From NCBI RefSeq assembly GCF_025685425.1, contig NZ_JAGTAS010000048.1, positions 124,001 to 188,000 of the forward strand: a DNA stretch of 64,000 nucleotides. The letters run 5' to 3'. Every line of letters starts with the position of its first letter. The stretch's first letter is position 1. The notes beneath the pieces were generated by a model that saw only the letters and a list, made by a program, of their open reading frames with translations, had not been told where the DNA came from and searched no databases. This DNA is from Terriglobus albidus. GTDB lineage: Bacteria; Acidobacteriota; Terriglobia; Terriglobales; Acidobacteriaceae. Both the position numbers and the translations under genes were made by a program. Of the stretch, positions 49,110-58,464 are shown in pieces.

Positions 49110-51023
49110 ATGGGCAAGATTATTGGGATTGACCTCGGTACCACCAACTCGTGCGTCGCCGTGATGGAAGGTGGCGAGCCAAAGGTGATTCCGAATGAAG
49201 AGGGCGGCCGTACGACGCCGTCTATCGTCGCCTTTACCAAGAGCGGCGAACGTCTGGTGGGCCAGGTGGCCAAGCGGCAGGCGATTACCAATCCGCAGAA
49301 CACGATTTATTCCATCAAGCGCTTTATGGGGCGCCGTCCGAACGAGATTTCGGAAGAGCAGAAGATGGTGCCCTATAAGGTCGTTGCCAAGGGCGACAAC
49401 GTAGTAGTTGAGGCGCAGGGCAAGGAGTACACCGCGCCCGAGATCAGCGCGATGATTCTGCAGAAGCTGAAGAAGGCTGCGGAGGACTACCTGGGTCAGT
49501 CGGTCACGGAAGCCGTCATCACGGTTCCGGCATACTTCAACGACGCCCAGCGTCAGGCCACCAAGGACGCCGGCCGGATCGCGGGCCTGGATGTGAAGCG
49601 TATCGTCAACGAGCCGACTGCGGCTGCGCTGGCGTATGGCCTGGACAAGAAGAAGGACGAAACCATCGCCGTGTATGACTTCGGCGGCGGTACCTTCGAT
49701 ATCTCGATCCTGGAAGTGGGCGAGGGCGTCATTGAGGTGAAGTCGACCAATGGTGACACGCACCTGGGCGGTGACAACCTTGACCAGCGCATCGTGGACT
49801 GGCTGATCGCGGAGTTCAAGCAGGACGAGGGCATGGACCTGAGCGCCAAGGGCAACGAAATGGCCCTGCAGCGCCTGAAGGACGCGGCCGAGAAGGCGAA
49901 GATCGAGCTCTCCACCACCATGGAGACGGAGATCAATCTGCCCTTTATCACTGCAGATGCGACCGGACCGAAGCACCTGGTGAAGAAGCTAACCCGTGCG
50001 AAGTTCGAGTCGCTGGTTGAGGATCTGCTGCAGCGTTCCGTTGGACCCTGCAAGCAGGCAATGGCCGACGCGGGCGTGGATGCCAGCAAGATCGACGAAG
50101 TGGTTCTCGTCGGTGGACAGACCCGCATGCCGCGCATGCAGCAGCTGGTGAAGGAGCTCTTTGGCAAGGAGCCGCATAAGGGTGTGAACCCGGATGAGGT
50201 GGTTGCCATTGGTGCTGCGATCCAGGGCGGCGTGTTGACCGGCGATGTGAAGGATCTGCTGCTGCTCGATGTAACGCCGCTGACACTGGCGATCGAGACG
50301 CAGGGCGGCGTGGCCACTCCGATGATTCCGCGCAACACCACTATTCCGACGAAGAAGAGCGAGACCTTCTCGACGGCGGCGGATAACCAGACCGAGGTGG
50401 AGGTGCACATTACGCAGGGCGAGCGTCCTCTGGCGAGCCAGAACCGCACGCTGGGCAAGTTCAAGCTGGGCGGTATCATGCCGGCTCCGCGTGGTGTGCC
50501 GCAGATCGAGGTCACCTTCGACATCGATGCGAACGGCATTCTGAACGTGACGGCGAAGGACAATGCCACCGGCAAGGACGCGAAGATCACCATCACCAGC
50601 TCGTCGGGCCTGAGCAAGGACGAGGTGGAGCGCATGGCTAAGGAAGCCGAGGCGAATGCCGCGGAAGACAAGAACAAGCGCGAGGAGATCGAGGCTCGCA
50701 ACCAGCTCGACTCACTGGTCTACAACATCGAGAAGATGTTGAAGGAGAGCGGCGAGAAGGTACAGGCCGCGGATAAGAGCGAGGTCGAATCCGCTCTGTC
50801 TGATGCCAAGCAGACGTTGGTTGGAACGCCTTCGGTCAGTGACCTGAAGGCGGCGCACGAGAAGCTGACGGCGGCGAGCCATAAGCTGGCGGAGGCCATG
50901 TATAAGGCCAACGCTTCGGGCGCTCCTACTGACGGTGCAGCAGCGGCTGCGGGAACGACCGAGCAGCCGAAGAAGGACGAGGGCGTGATCGACGCCGAAT
51001 ATGTAGACGTCGATCAGAAGTAA
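49110..51023 (+). CDS. dnaK: Chaperone DnaK (Hsp70)
   Basis: ATP-dependent chaperone that binds unfolded segments and cycles with DnaJ and GrpE. The 637-residue protein has the N-terminal [31 protein letters not shown], the phosphate loop [14 protein letters not shown] and VGGQTRMP, the substrate-binding domain ([17 protein letters not shown]) and a C-terminal tail ending [14 protein letters not shown]. Shine-Dalgarno TAGGAG. Starts a four-gene run with a small protein, a DNA glycosylase and dnaJ; grpE is not in the window. Confidence 0.98.
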   Translation: MGKIIGIDLGTTNSCVAVMEGGEPKVIPNEEGGRTTPSIVAFTKSGERLVGQVAKRQAITNPQNTIYSIKRFMGRRPNEISEEQKMVPYKVVAKGDNVVVEAQGKEYTAPEISAMILQKLKKAAEDYLGQSVTEAVITVPAYFNDAQRQATKDAGRIAGLDVKRIVNEPTAAALAYGLDKKKDETIAVYDFGGGTFDISILEVGEGVIEVKSTNGDTHLGGDNLDQRIVDWLIAEFKQDEGMDLSAKGNEMALQRLKDAAEKAKIELSTTMETEINLPFITADATGPKHLVKKLTRAKFESLVEDLLQRSVGPCKQAMADAGVDASKIDEVVLVGGQTRMPRMQQLVKELFGKEPHKGVNPDEVVAIGAAIQGGVLTGDVKDLLLLDVTPLTLAIETQGGVATPMIPRNTTIPTKKSETFSTAADNQTEVEVHITQGERPLASQNRTLGKFKLGGIMPAPRGVPQIEVTFDIDANGILNVTAKDNATGKDAKITITSSSGLSKDEVERMAKEAEANAAEDKNKREEIEARNQLDSLVYNIEKMLKESGEKVQAADKSEVESALSDAKQTLVGTPSVSDLKAAHEKLTAASHKLAEAMYKANASGAPTDGAAAAAGTTEQPKKDEGVIDAEYVDVDQK

Positions 51024-51047
51024 GAACTGCAATCGCTGAGAAGCATG

Positions 51048-51084
51048 TGCGGGCGCTCTTGAGGTTTGATTCAGAGCGCCCGCA
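51048..51084 (+). terminator. Large hairpin after dnaK
   Basis: TGCGGGCGCTCT and AGAGCGCCCGCA form a perfect 12-bp stem with a 13-base loop. No T tract follows, so it may act as an RNA-stability or partial-termination element separating dnaK from the three downstream genes. Confidence 0.6.
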
Positions 51085-51158
51085 GTGTCTCTGGCGGCAA
51101 CAACGAAGTGCAGGATTTGGGGTTTATAGAAACAGCAGGTGGGAGGAGAGGTAACGAT

Positions 51159-51329
51159 ATGAACACGGTGATCTGGAAATGCGAACAGTTTGTAGGTGGC
51201 AAGATGCGCCAGCAGAACATGTTTGAGACGGAAGACCAGGCGCGCGAGTTTGTTCGTAAGTTCTCCGAAGTAGCTCCGGATGTGATCTTCCGCATCGAGC
51301 CGATGCCGTTAGAGCATGTGTGGAATTAA
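51159..51329 (+). CDS. Small hypothetical protein between dnaK and nei
   Basis: A 56-residue protein beginning MNTVIWKCEQFVGGKMRQQN with strong Shine-Dalgarno GGGAGGAGAG. Predicted beta-beta-alpha-beta: strands at VIWKCE and VIFRIEPM, helix EDQAREFVRKF. No family recognised, but the good ribosome site and orderly amphipathic pattern support a real gene. Lies 42 bases before the glycosylase gene. Confidence 0.65.
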   Translation: MNTVIWKCEQFVGGKMRQQNMFETEDQAREFVRKFSEVAPDVIFRIEPMPLEHVWN

Positions 51330-51370
51330 GAGTGTTCTAAGAACGTATCTGCGAGGTAGAGCGGAGATTC

Positions 51371-52252
51371 ATGCCGGAAGGAAACGAGATTCACCGTTGG
51401 GCGGAGAGGCATACCAAAGCGTTCGTCGGGAAGAAGCTTCATGTTGAAGCTCCCGGCGGACGCTTTGCTGATGCCGATGCTATCGATGGCAAGACACTGA
51501 AAAAAATTCATGCAGTGGGTAAGCATCTCGGCTATGAGTTTGGGCCGGATGCGATTCTGCATGTTCATCTCGGCCGTTATGGTGACTGGACGGAAGGTGT
51601 CGGTGAGCTGCCGCCGGTGAAGGGAGCTTTGCGGGTACGGCTGTCACGCAAGCCGACGGGGCGAGCCGCCGCCGACGAAGCTACAACGCGGCATGGATGG
51701 TATTCGGAGGACGATGGATCAACTTCGCTGGAGCCTGCGGATGTGGATTGGATCGAGCTGCGAGGGCCCTCCGACTGCTCGCTCTATGACCGAGAGCAAT
51801 GGAAGAAGTTGCTGGCGCGGTTGGGGCCTGATGCGTTGAACGGCGACGATCCTGAGCCCGCGTTTGCGAAGATTGCGCGGTCGAAGACGCCGATTGCGGC
51901 GCTTCTGATGGACCAGTCGGTGCTTTCAGGCATCGGAAATATCTATCGCGCGGAGCTGTTGTATCGGGCGCGCTTGTCGCCCTTTCTTGCCGGTAAGGAT
52001 GTGCCAAGGAAGACCGTTGAGGCGATGTGGAACGATTCCATTCCGCTGCTTAAGGCAGGTATGGTGGATCGAAGGATTGTGACGACCCTGCCGAAGCATC
52101 GTCCGCACAGTGAAGGAAAGCCCTTGAAGCCGGAGGTGCACTATGTCTACCGGCGGCACGGCAAGCCATGTTGGGTGTGCGGTACGAAGGTGCAGCGGCA
52201 GGAGATGGCGGGGCGCAGTTTGTATTGGTGTCCGACGTGCCAGGCGGAGTAA
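51371..52252 (+). CDS. nei: Fpg/Nei-family DNA glycosylase (endonuclease VIII-like)
   Basis: Base-excision-repair enzyme of 293 residues. It has the catalytic start PEG (Pro2 nucleophile, Glu3), an N-terminal beta sandwich, the helix-two-turn-helix with DQSVLSGIGNIYRAELLYRA, and a C-terminal zinc finger with Cys at about 267, 270, 287 and 290 (CWVCGT, WCPTC). The HLGRYGDW segment and PEGNEIHRW start fit the Nei branch, which removes oxidised pyrimidines. Start MPEG is fixed by the mechanism. Confidence 0.9.
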   Translation: MPEGNEIHRWAERHTKAFVGKKLHVEAPGGRFADADAIDGKTLKKIHAVGKHLGYEFGPDAILHVHLGRYGDWTEGVGELPPVKGALRVRLSRKPTGRAAADEATTRHGWYSEDDGSTSLEPADVDWIELRGPSDCSLYDREQWKKLLARLGPDALNGDDPEPAFAKIARSKTPIAALLMDQSVLSGIGNIYRAELLYRARLSPFLAGKDVPRKTVEAMWNDSIPLLKAGMVDRRIVTTLPKHRPHSEGKPLKPEVHYVYRRHGKPCWVCGTKVQRQEMAGRSLYWCPTCQAE

Positions 52253-52270
52253 GTTTAAGGAAATCGGATT

Positions 52271-53479
52271 ATGGCAACGACGCAGCAGAAGGATTACTAC
52301 GGCGCACTTGGCGTGAAGAAGACGGCGACAGCGGATGAGGTCCGCAAAGCCTTCCGTAAGCTTGCGCGTAAGTATCACCCCGACGTGAATCCCGGGGACA
52401 AGAAGGCCGAGGAGAAGTTCAAGGAGATCTCGGAGGCGAACGATATCCTCTCGGATCCGAAGAAGCGCAAGATCTACGATCAGCTCGGTTTCTACTCCGA
52501 CAATATCGATCCTGCAGCCGCCGAGGCCTATGCACGCGGCGGCGCAGGCGCAGGCGCACGCGGCGCCGGCGGTCAGGGCGTTCCGTTTGATTTCGGGGGC
52601 TTTGATTTTTCTGGTTTCACCGGTGGCGGTGGCCGTCAGCAGCAGCCGCAGGAGAGCGAATCGAGCGGTTGGGGCAGCTTCCGCGATATCTTTGGCGGCA
52701 TCTTCAATGGCGGCCGCGACCGCGATGAAGGCCCGCAGCCCGGCACGGATATCGAGTACCAGGTAACGGTCGATTTCTGGACCGCTATTCGCGGTGGAAC
52801 GACGCGGCTTGAGATCCAGCGGCAGGAGGTCTGCCCGACGTGTCACGGACGCTCGACGACGGGCGGAAGCATGACGTGTCCGGAGTGCCATGGCAGCGGC
52901 CAGGTAACGCAGATGGGTGGCCGGATGAAGTTCAACCTGCAGTGCCCGCGCTGCGGTGGAACCGGGAAGGTGCAGAACGATTGCGGCACCTGCCACGGGC
53001 AGGGCGTCGTGCTGAAGCGCGAGCCCGTGGAGTTCCGCATCAAGGCGGGCACGCGCGACGGACAACGCATTCGCCTGGCGGGTAAGGGTAATGCAGGCCT
53101 GCATGGCGGGCCTGCGGGCGATCTGTACCTGATCATCAAGGTTGGGGAAAATCCTGTCTTCTCACGTGTCGCGGATGACATCTACGTCACCGTTCCGGTC
53201 ACCGTCACCGAGGCGGCGCTGGGAGCGAAGGTTGAGGTGCCTACGATTGATGGCCGGGCGCATCTGAAGATTCCGCCGGGCACACAGACGGGGCAGAAGT
53301 TGCGTCTGCGGGAGAAGGGTGTGCCCTCGGCTACACGCGAGGGTACGCGTGGCGACCAGATCGTTGAGGTTAAGATTGCGGTGCCGAAGGTGCAGGATGA
53401 GCGCTCGAAGGAGATTCTGCGTGAGCTTGCCAAGCTGAATCCTGAGGACCCGCGTGAGGAGATCTTCAGCAAGGTATAA
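52271..53479 (+). CDS. dnaJ: Chaperone DnaJ-type co-chaperone
   Basis: A 402-residue J-protein of type I: J domain with HPD at 36-38 ([12 protein letters not shown]), a Gly/Phe-rich region (about 85-140), a zinc-finger region of four repeats ([32 protein letters not shown]) and the C-terminal beta domains. It delivers substrates to DnaK and stimulates its ATPase. Starts 18 bases after nei, with AAGGAAAT upstream, so it is very likely cotranscribed with it. The last part is charged and ends PREEIFSKV. Confidence 0.96.
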   Translation: MATTQQKDYYGALGVKKTATADEVRKAFRKLARKYHPDVNPGDKKAEEKFKEISEANDILSDPKKRKIYDQLGFYSDNIDPAAAEAYARGGAGAGARGAGGQGVPFDFGGFDFSGFTGGGGRQQQPQESESSGWGSFRDIFGGIFNGGRDRDEGPQPGTDIEYQVTVDFWTAIRGGTTRLEIQRQEVCPTCHGRSTTGGSMTCPECHGSGQVTQMGGRMKFNLQCPRCGGTGKVQNDCGTCHGQGVVLKREPVEFRIKAGTRDGQRIRLAGKGNAGLHGGPAGDLYLIIKVGENPVFSRVADDIYVTVPVTVTEAALGAKVEVPTIDGRAHLKIPPGTQTGQKLRLREKGVPSATREGTRGDQIVEVKIAVPKVQDERSKEILRELAKLNPEDPREEIFSKV

Positions 53480-53850
53480 GGACGTTTCGCGTGTACCGAC
53501 GAACTACTTCCAGTCGGATGATACTGCCACACCCGCCCACCCTAGCGTTGCGAACGTTCACCCCAACGAACACAGTTCGTCGGGGACCCCGAGGGTGGGG
53601 CACCCGGGTAGGGACACAGATTAAAGCGCTGAAGGCGCGCTCTATACCAGCCTGGGGCAACGCCCCAGGTTTCAGGCGACCAGGAAACGAAGGGCTGAAG
53701 GCCCGCTCTATAATCACCCACTCTAGGCTCACGAACAGCGTTGTTAGTTAACTACTACATGCGTCGAGAAATACGATTTCAGTAAGGGAATACATTGCGC
53801 GTGTTGGTAAACACTCAAATGCAACCGAAGAACGAGAAGGCGATCTAAAC
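53480..53850. repeat. Non-coding gap with GGGTGGGGCACCC-type palindromes
   Basis: A 371-base gap. 53532-53612 has CCACCCTAGCG, the arms AACGAACACAGTTCGT and GGGTGGGGCACCC. Then come AGCGCTgaAGGCGCGCT (about 53625), CCTGGGGCAACGCCCCAGG (about 53653-53671) and GGGCTgaAGGCCC (about 53692). A short TTAGTTAACTA palindrome follows at 53745. No gene was seen. Confidence 0.65.
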
Positions 53851-54630
53851 ATGCCGTTGCGTGAAGTGCTTGCGACTCGCTATGCCGTGCCGTTGCGTGA
53901 GGGCGGAAGTCTGCCTGCGATTGTGGAGGCGGACGATGATGGCATGTATGTCGTCAAATTTCGTGGCGCAGGGCAGGGCGTAAAGGCTCTGCTGGCCGAG
54001 ATCGTTGCCGGCGAGATTGCGCGAACCGTTGGCCTGCGCGTACCGGAACTGGTCTTTGTCGAGATCGATGCGGCGCTGGGACGCAACTATCCCGATGAGG
54101 AGATCCGTGATCTGTTGAAGGCCTCTACCGGGCGCAACCTGGGCATGGATTATCTGCCCGGATCGACGATGTTCGAGGTTGCCGCCGGGGACTGTGCGAC
54201 GGCTGAGGTTGCGTCAATGGCGGTGTGGCTCGATGCTTTTGTTATGAATGTCGATCGCACGCCGCGAAATCCGAATCTTCTGTGCTGGGGAGGCAATTTG
54301 TGGTTCATCGATCACGGAGCGGCGCTCTATGTGCAGCACGACTGGGCATCGATGATGGAGAAAGCGGCGAGCCCCTTCAGCGCCATCCGCGATCATGTGT
54401 TGTTGCCGTGGGCGACTGATGTAAAGGCCGCTGGGAAGATAGCCCGTACCCGGCTAAGCCGAGGCGAGTTTGAGCGTATTCTCGCTTTGGTGCCGGATGC
54501 ATGGCTGGAGCCGGAGGAGGGGGCTGATACTCCTGACGCCAAGCGTGCGCTGTATGTGGAGTTCCTGATGAAGCGGCTCGATGATGCCGATCGCTTCGAA
54601 GAGGAGGCAACGCGTGCGCGCCTCGTTTGA
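53851..54630 (+). CDS. HipA-like kinase domain protein
   Basis: A 259-residue protein matching the HipA-like kinase family (HipA_2): GMYVVKFRGAGQGVKALLAEIVAGEIA, then NVDRTPRNPNLL with a catalytic-Asp-type loop and LWFIDHGAALYV, the metal-binding DHG. Unlike HipA toxins it lacks the N-terminal subdomain and no HipB antitoxin is adjacent. Its 3' end overlaps the DUF3037 gene, a pair conserved in many bacteria. Possibly phosphorylates a protein; target unknown. Confidence 0.82.
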   Translation: MPLREVLATRYAVPLREGGSLPAIVEADDDGMYVVKFRGAGQGVKALLAEIVAGEIARTVGLRVPELVFVEIDAALGRNYPDEEIRDLLKASTGRNLGMDYLPGSTMFEVAAGDCATAEVASMAVWLDAFVMNVDRTPRNPNLLCWGGNLWFIDHGAALYVQHDWASMMEKAASPFSAIRDHVLLPWATDVKAAGKIARTRLSRGEFERILALVPDAWLEPEEGADTPDAKRALYVEFLMKRLDDADRFEEEATRARLV

Positions 54631-55000
54631 TTACGCCGTTATTCGCATTGTTCCCCGCGTCGAGCGTGAGGAGTTCATCAACGTGGGTGTGATCGTGCTC
54701 TGCCTGGAGAAGCGTTATCTCGCGGCGAAGACGATGCTGGATGAAGAGCGCCTGAAAGCCCTGTGGCCGCAGGCCGATCTCGGCGCCATCCGTCTGCACC
54801 TGGAAGCCGTGGAGAAGATCGCCGCCGGTGATGAATCTGCCGGCCCGCTGGCGAAGATGGAGTTGAAGGCCCGCTTCCATTGGCTTACTTCGCCACGCAG
54901 TACGATTCTCCAGACCAGCCCGGTGCGGACAGGCGTGTGTGAAGGCACTGAAGATCTGGTGGAGAGCCTGCTGCGGCAGCTCGTCATCGCCAATCCCTGA
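54614..55000 (+). CDS. DUF3037 protein, partner of HipA-like kinase
   Basis: A 128-residue protein starting with GTG at 54614 after GAGGAGG. It has the DUF3037 pattern SFDYAVIRIVPRVEREEFINVGVIVLC, LGAIRLHLEAVEKIA and SPRSTILQTSPVRTGVCEG. Function unknown. It overlaps the HipA-like gene by 17 bases, indicating translational coupling and probably a joint function. Soluble. Confidence 0.85.
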   Translation: MRASFDYAVIRIVPRVEREEFINVGVIVLCLEKRYLAAKTMLDEERLKALWPQADLGAIRLHLEAVEKIAAGDESAGPLAKMELKARFHWLTSPRSTILQTSPVRTGVCEGTEDLVESLLRQLVIANP

Positions 55001-55068
55001 AAAATTCGTAGGCTCTCGTAAGGCCTCGCGATATGGTGATTGCAGTCGACACATATCGGAGGCATCTT

Positions 55069-56994
55069 GTGAAACTGCACGTCCTCGTTCTGGCCGCAAT
55101 GGTCGCATCCTGTGCTGCGCAGGAGAAGCCGAAGTATCCTGCGTATCCCAGTGAGACGCCGGATACGCTGAAACCGACTGAGACAGGCTTCGACTATACG
55201 CGCCGCGAAGCGATGATTCCGATGCGCGATGGCGTGAAGCTGCATACGGTCATCCTGGTGCCGAAGTCGGCGACGATAGCCAAGAAAGCTCCCATCCTGA
55301 TGACGCGCACACCGTACAGCGCCAATGTCCTGACGGCGAACCGCGCCAGCGCGCATCTGGGTGTAGCTCTGTATGGGTATGACAATGCTGTCGATACGAT
55401 TGTGGGCGGCGGATATATCCGCGTGGTGCAGGACATTCGCGGTAAGTACGGCTCCGAGGGCGACTACGTGATGAACCGTCCGGTGCAAGGCCCGCTGAAT
55501 CCCACGCCCGTAGACGACTCGACTGATACCTACGACGCCATTGACTGGCTGGTGAAGAACATCCCCGAGTGCAATGGGAGGGTTGGAACTCTGGGCATCA
55601 GTTACGACGGCTTCGAGCCGTTGATGGCGGCCTATCATCCGCATCCGGCGCTGAAGGTGACGGTGCCGATGAACCCGATGGTCGATGGGTGGAGGGGCGA
55701 TGACTGGTTCCACAATGGCGCCTTCCGTCAGCAGAATCTGCCGTATATCTACGAACAGGAAGGCTCGCGCTCCAACGACTACAAGTGGTGGTCCGACGCT
55801 TTCGATGAGTACGACTTCTGGATGAAGGCGGGTTCAGCCGGAGAGATGGGCAGGCGACATGGAGCGGAGCAGGTTGGCTTCTGGCGGAATATCCTGGCGC
55901 ATCCGGCGTATGACGAGTGGTGGCAACAGCAGGCTGTCGACAATCTGCTGGCCAAGGAGCCGCTGGCGGTTCCCATGATGCTGGTGCATAGCCTGTGGGA
56001 CCAGGAAGATATCTATGGCGACATCGCGGTGTACAAGGCGCTGTCGGCGCAGCCGGCCAACAAGGGCAAGCTCTTCCTGGTGATGGGCCCCTGGCACCAC
56101 GGGCAGGAGATCGAAGAGGCCAGCAATATGGCCGATATCCGCTGGGGAAGCGCCACCGGCACTTACTTCATGCGCAAGGTGCTGCTGCCGTTCCTCGACC
56201 ATTACCTGAAGGACGATGCTCCGGCGATGGACGTGGCGCCGGTAACGGCGTTCGAGACCGGTACCAATGAGTGGCGCAAGCTGAAGAGCTGGCCGGCGGG
56301 ATGCGAAGGAACCTGCAGCATCGAGAAGAAGGATTTGTACCTCGGTAAAGGGCTGGCAGCAACCTGGAGTGCGCCAGTGAATAAAACCGGTGAGTTTGAA
56401 GAGTACGTCTCCGATCCGGCGAAGCCGGTGCCATTCCGTGCGCGTCCGAATCAGCCCATTGGATACACGCCTCCGCTGACATGGGTGAACTGGCTGGTGG
56501 ATGACCAGCGTGAGGCTTCCGGCAGAACGGATGTGCTGAGCTATGTCAGCCAGCCGCTGACCGAGCCCTTGAAGATCAGCGGACAGCCGCTGGTGAAGCT
56601 GCTGGCCTCAACGTCGGGTACGGATTCGGACTGGGTGGTGAAGCTCATCGATCTCTATCCCGATGAAGTGGCTGAGCAGCCCGAGATGGGTGGATATCAG
56701 CTTGCGGTTGCGATGGATATCTTTCGTGGCCGCTATCGCGAGAGCTTTGCGACCGCCAAACCGATCGAGGCGAATAAGCCGCTCGAGTACCGCTGGGAGC
56801 TGCCGACGGCGAACCATGTTTTTCTGCCGGGACACCGCATCATGGTGCAGGTCCAGTCGAGCTGGTTCCCACTCTATGACCGCAATCCGCAGAAGTTTGT
56901 GCCGAATATCTTCTGGGCGAAGCCTGAGGATTATGTGAAGGCGACGCAGCGGATCTATGCCGGGAGTGCGGTGGAATTGCCTGTAGTCAAGTAG
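55069..56994 (+). CDS. CocE/NonD-type alpha/beta hydrolase
   Basis: A 641-residue exported hydrolase of the cocaine esterase/alpha-amino-acid ester hydrolase family. N-terminal signal with a lipobox-like VASC (Cys about 17), then the alpha/beta domain with nucleophile Ser about 178 (LGISYDGFEP), SLWDQEDIYGD carrying the acid, WHHGQE carrying the His, and a C-terminal jelly-roll domain (about 440-641). Likely acts on esters or beta-lactam-like amides outside the cytoplasm. GTG start with CGGAGG six bases upstream. Confidence 0.9.
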   Translation: MKLHVLVLAAMVASCAAQEKPKYPAYPSETPDTLKPTETGFDYTRREAMIPMRDGVKLHTVILVPKSATIAKKAPILMTRTPYSANVLTANRASAHLGVALYGYDNAVDTIVGGGYIRVVQDIRGKYGSEGDYVMNRPVQGPLNPTPVDDSTDTYDAIDWLVKNIPECNGRVGTLGISYDGFEPLMAAYHPHPALKVTVPMNPMVDGWRGDDWFHNGAFRQQNLPYIYEQEGSRSNDYKWWSDAFDEYDFWMKAGSAGEMGRRHGAEQVGFWRNILAHPAYDEWWQQQAVDNLLAKEPLAVPMMLVHSLWDQEDIYGDIAVYKALSAQPANKGKLFLVMGPWHHGQEIEEASNMADIRWGSATGTYFMRKVLLPFLDHYLKDDAPAMDVAPVTAFETGTNEWRKLKSWPAGCEGTCSIEKKDLYLGKGLAATWSAPVNKTGEFEEYVSDPAKPVPFRARPNQPIGYTPPLTWVNWLVDDQREASGRTDVLSYVSQPLTEPLKISGQPLVKLLASTSGTDSDWVVKLIDLYPDEVAEQPEMGGYQLAVAMDIFRGRYRESFATAKPIEANKPLEYRWELPTANHVFLPGHRIMVQVQSSWFPLYDRNPQKFVPNIFWAKPEDYVKATQRIYAGSAVELPVVK

Positions 56995-57065
56995 TTGCAA
57001 GTTGAAGACCTACGGCATGGGTGGGCGAGTTAAAAGTTGAAAGTTAAAAGTTAAAGCGTTAATGC
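56995..57065 (+). repeat. Post-stop GTTGAAA arrays behind the CocE gene
   Basis: The stop TAG runs into GTTGCAA GTTGAAG ACCTACGGCATGGG, then a second module GTTAAAA GTTGAAA GTTAAAA GTTAAAG ending CGTTAATGCATGG. In gene direction, with no spacer after the stop. Confidence 0.7.
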
Positions 57066-57079
57066 ATGGTTGGGTATAG

Positions 57080-57131
57080 ATCGGGTGCCCCACATAGGCG
57101 AAGCTTATGTGGGAATATCGAGCGGAGCTCG
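57080..57131. repeat. GGGTGCCCC-type palindromic module
   Basis: GGGTGCCCCACATAggcgaagcTTATGTGGG-type hairpin (57082-57111) then ATCGAGCGgaGCTCGAT. Follows the GTTGAAA arrays behind the CocE gene, as the related element does behind the LssY_C gene array. Confidence 0.6.
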
Positions 57132-57275
57132 ATCCGCTTCTTTGTTGTGACTCTGGTAGAGAAGCAGATTTCTCCGCTCCCTTCGGTCGCTGCGAAATGA
57201 CAAAACGAAAGGTTAGATTCCGGGCAGACCGCATTTTGGCTATTCCTATATGCCGATACGCCCTAGACTTGTTGC

Positions 57276-58028
57276 ATGCCGAGACGGTCTACAACGCATC
57301 ACCAGCAAAAGGGAAAGAAAGACTCAGTACGCCGGAAGGCGTACCTGCTTATCCAGAAGAAGATTGGTAACGGTCAGTTGAGGGCCGGTGAGCTGATTTC
57401 GGAAGTGGCCTTGGCCAAGGAATTGGGCAGCAGCCGCACTCCTGTCCGTGAGGCAGCCGGGCAATTGCTGGCGGAGGGCATGCTGGAGCTGAGTCCCGGT
57501 GGCGGCATTGTGGTCACGCGTCTGACGCGGCAGGGCATCACGGAGCTGTATGAGCTGCGCGAGGCGCTGGAGGTCTTTGCTGTAGGCCGCGCGGCGCAGA
57601 ATGGGGTTCGCCCAACTGACGTTGCCCGTCTGAAAGAGTTGTTGGACGAAACGCAGGCGCTGCTGAAGGAGCTGAAATCTTCCGGACAGAAAGAGCTGGA
57701 CGAAGAACAGATGCGGCGGTTTGCCGTAAGCGATCTTGGCTTCCACACACTGCTGCTGCGGCTGGCGGCCAATGAACGCCTGTTGAAGGTGGTGAATGAG
57801 ACCCGGCTGATGATTCGCATTTTCGGCATCCAGCGTAGCGGCCACCGCCGGGAAGAGTTGGAGCGAATTCATCGTCATCATAAGGAGATCCTTCAGGCGG
57901 TGATCGATGGTGAGCCGGAAGCAGCGCGCAGCCTGTTGTCACAACACATCCGGGCAAGCGCCCAGGAACGGCTGGAGGAATTTGACCTCTGGGAACGGGA
58001 ACAGCACCTCGCCAGCCTGGGCGGGTGA
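57276..58028 (+). CDS. GntR-family regulator with FCD domain
   Basis: A 250-residue transcription factor: winged helix about 17-80 (ISEVALAKELGSSRTPVREAAGQLLAEGML) and an all-helical FCD ligand domain about 90-225, with RFAVSDLGFHTLLLRLAAN and ERIHRHHKEILQAVIDG holding Asp/His metal ligands. Such proteins sense small organic acids or sugar acids. It precedes the rhamnose locus but is separated by a long repeat region, so its target is unclear. The N-terminal 16 residues are very basic. Confidence 0.88.
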   Translation: MPRRSTTHHQQKGKKDSVRRKAYLLIQKKIGNGQLRAGELISEVALAKELGSSRTPVREAAGQLLAEGMLELSPGGGIVVTRLTRQGITELYELREALEVFAVGRAAQNGVRPTDVARLKELLDETQALLKELKSSGQKELDEEQMRRFAVSDLGFHTLLLRLAANERLLKVVNETRLMIRIFGIQRSGHRREELERIHRHHKEILQAVIDGEPEAARSLLSQHIRASAQERLEEFDLWEREQHLASLGG

Positions 58029-58464
58029 AAGAAGTTGAAAGTTGAAGACGTACGGCATGGGCGGCTGAGCCCGTACACTAGGTGCCCCAACGCGAACCGC
58101 TTTTAAAGTGACCTTAGTTCCCGCCCGGGTGAGGGCCTCGCAAGAGAAGAAGAATCACGAAGATTGGGAATGGCCTCTTGACGCATTCAGGTATGAAGGG
58201 GCTGTGTGTTTCGTTTTGTTTAAGGGCACGGCTTTCAGCCGTGCCGTCAGAACGACGTTTTCGGTGGCTTTAGCCGCTGAGGGCAATCCAAAGACAGACC
58301 TCAGCGGCTGAAGCCGCGTACCTTCCGAACCGGATACGGCATGGCTGAAGCCATCCCTTAAGCAAGACCAAGCGCCGAAGGCGCTTCCATTGGCCAGCAG
58401 AGCTGGCCAATGTTCGGATCAGAAAGTATGAGAGACACCCGCCCTCAATTTTGCCGAGACTCGC
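58029..58464. repeat. Non-coding gap: heptad array then REP-like palindromes
   Basis: Begins with a post-stop array GTTGAAA GTTGAAG ACGTACGGCATGGG (58034-58063) behind the GntR gene and a lone GGTGCCCC word. From 58206 come GGCACGGCTTTCAGCCGTGCC, TTTAGCCGCTGAGG paired with CCTCAGCGGCTGAAGCC, and GGCATGGCTGAAGCCATCCC, then AGCGCCgaaGGCGCT and GGCCAGCagagCTGGCC (about 58392-58408). No gene was seen in 436 bases. Confidence 0.7.

Noticed and set aside
49553-50701. A 382-codon open frame opposite dnaK
   Set aside because: It is a shadow of the strongly biased dnaK codons; composition is Ser/Arg/Pro-rich with no family motif. Similar long antisense frames opposite metK, hisD and the TonB-dependent receptor were rejected for the same reason.
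53851-54630. HipAB toxin-antitoxin module
   Set aside because: There is no HipB-type HTH gene next to it, and the protein is shorter than HipA. The DUF3037 partner is a different arrangement.
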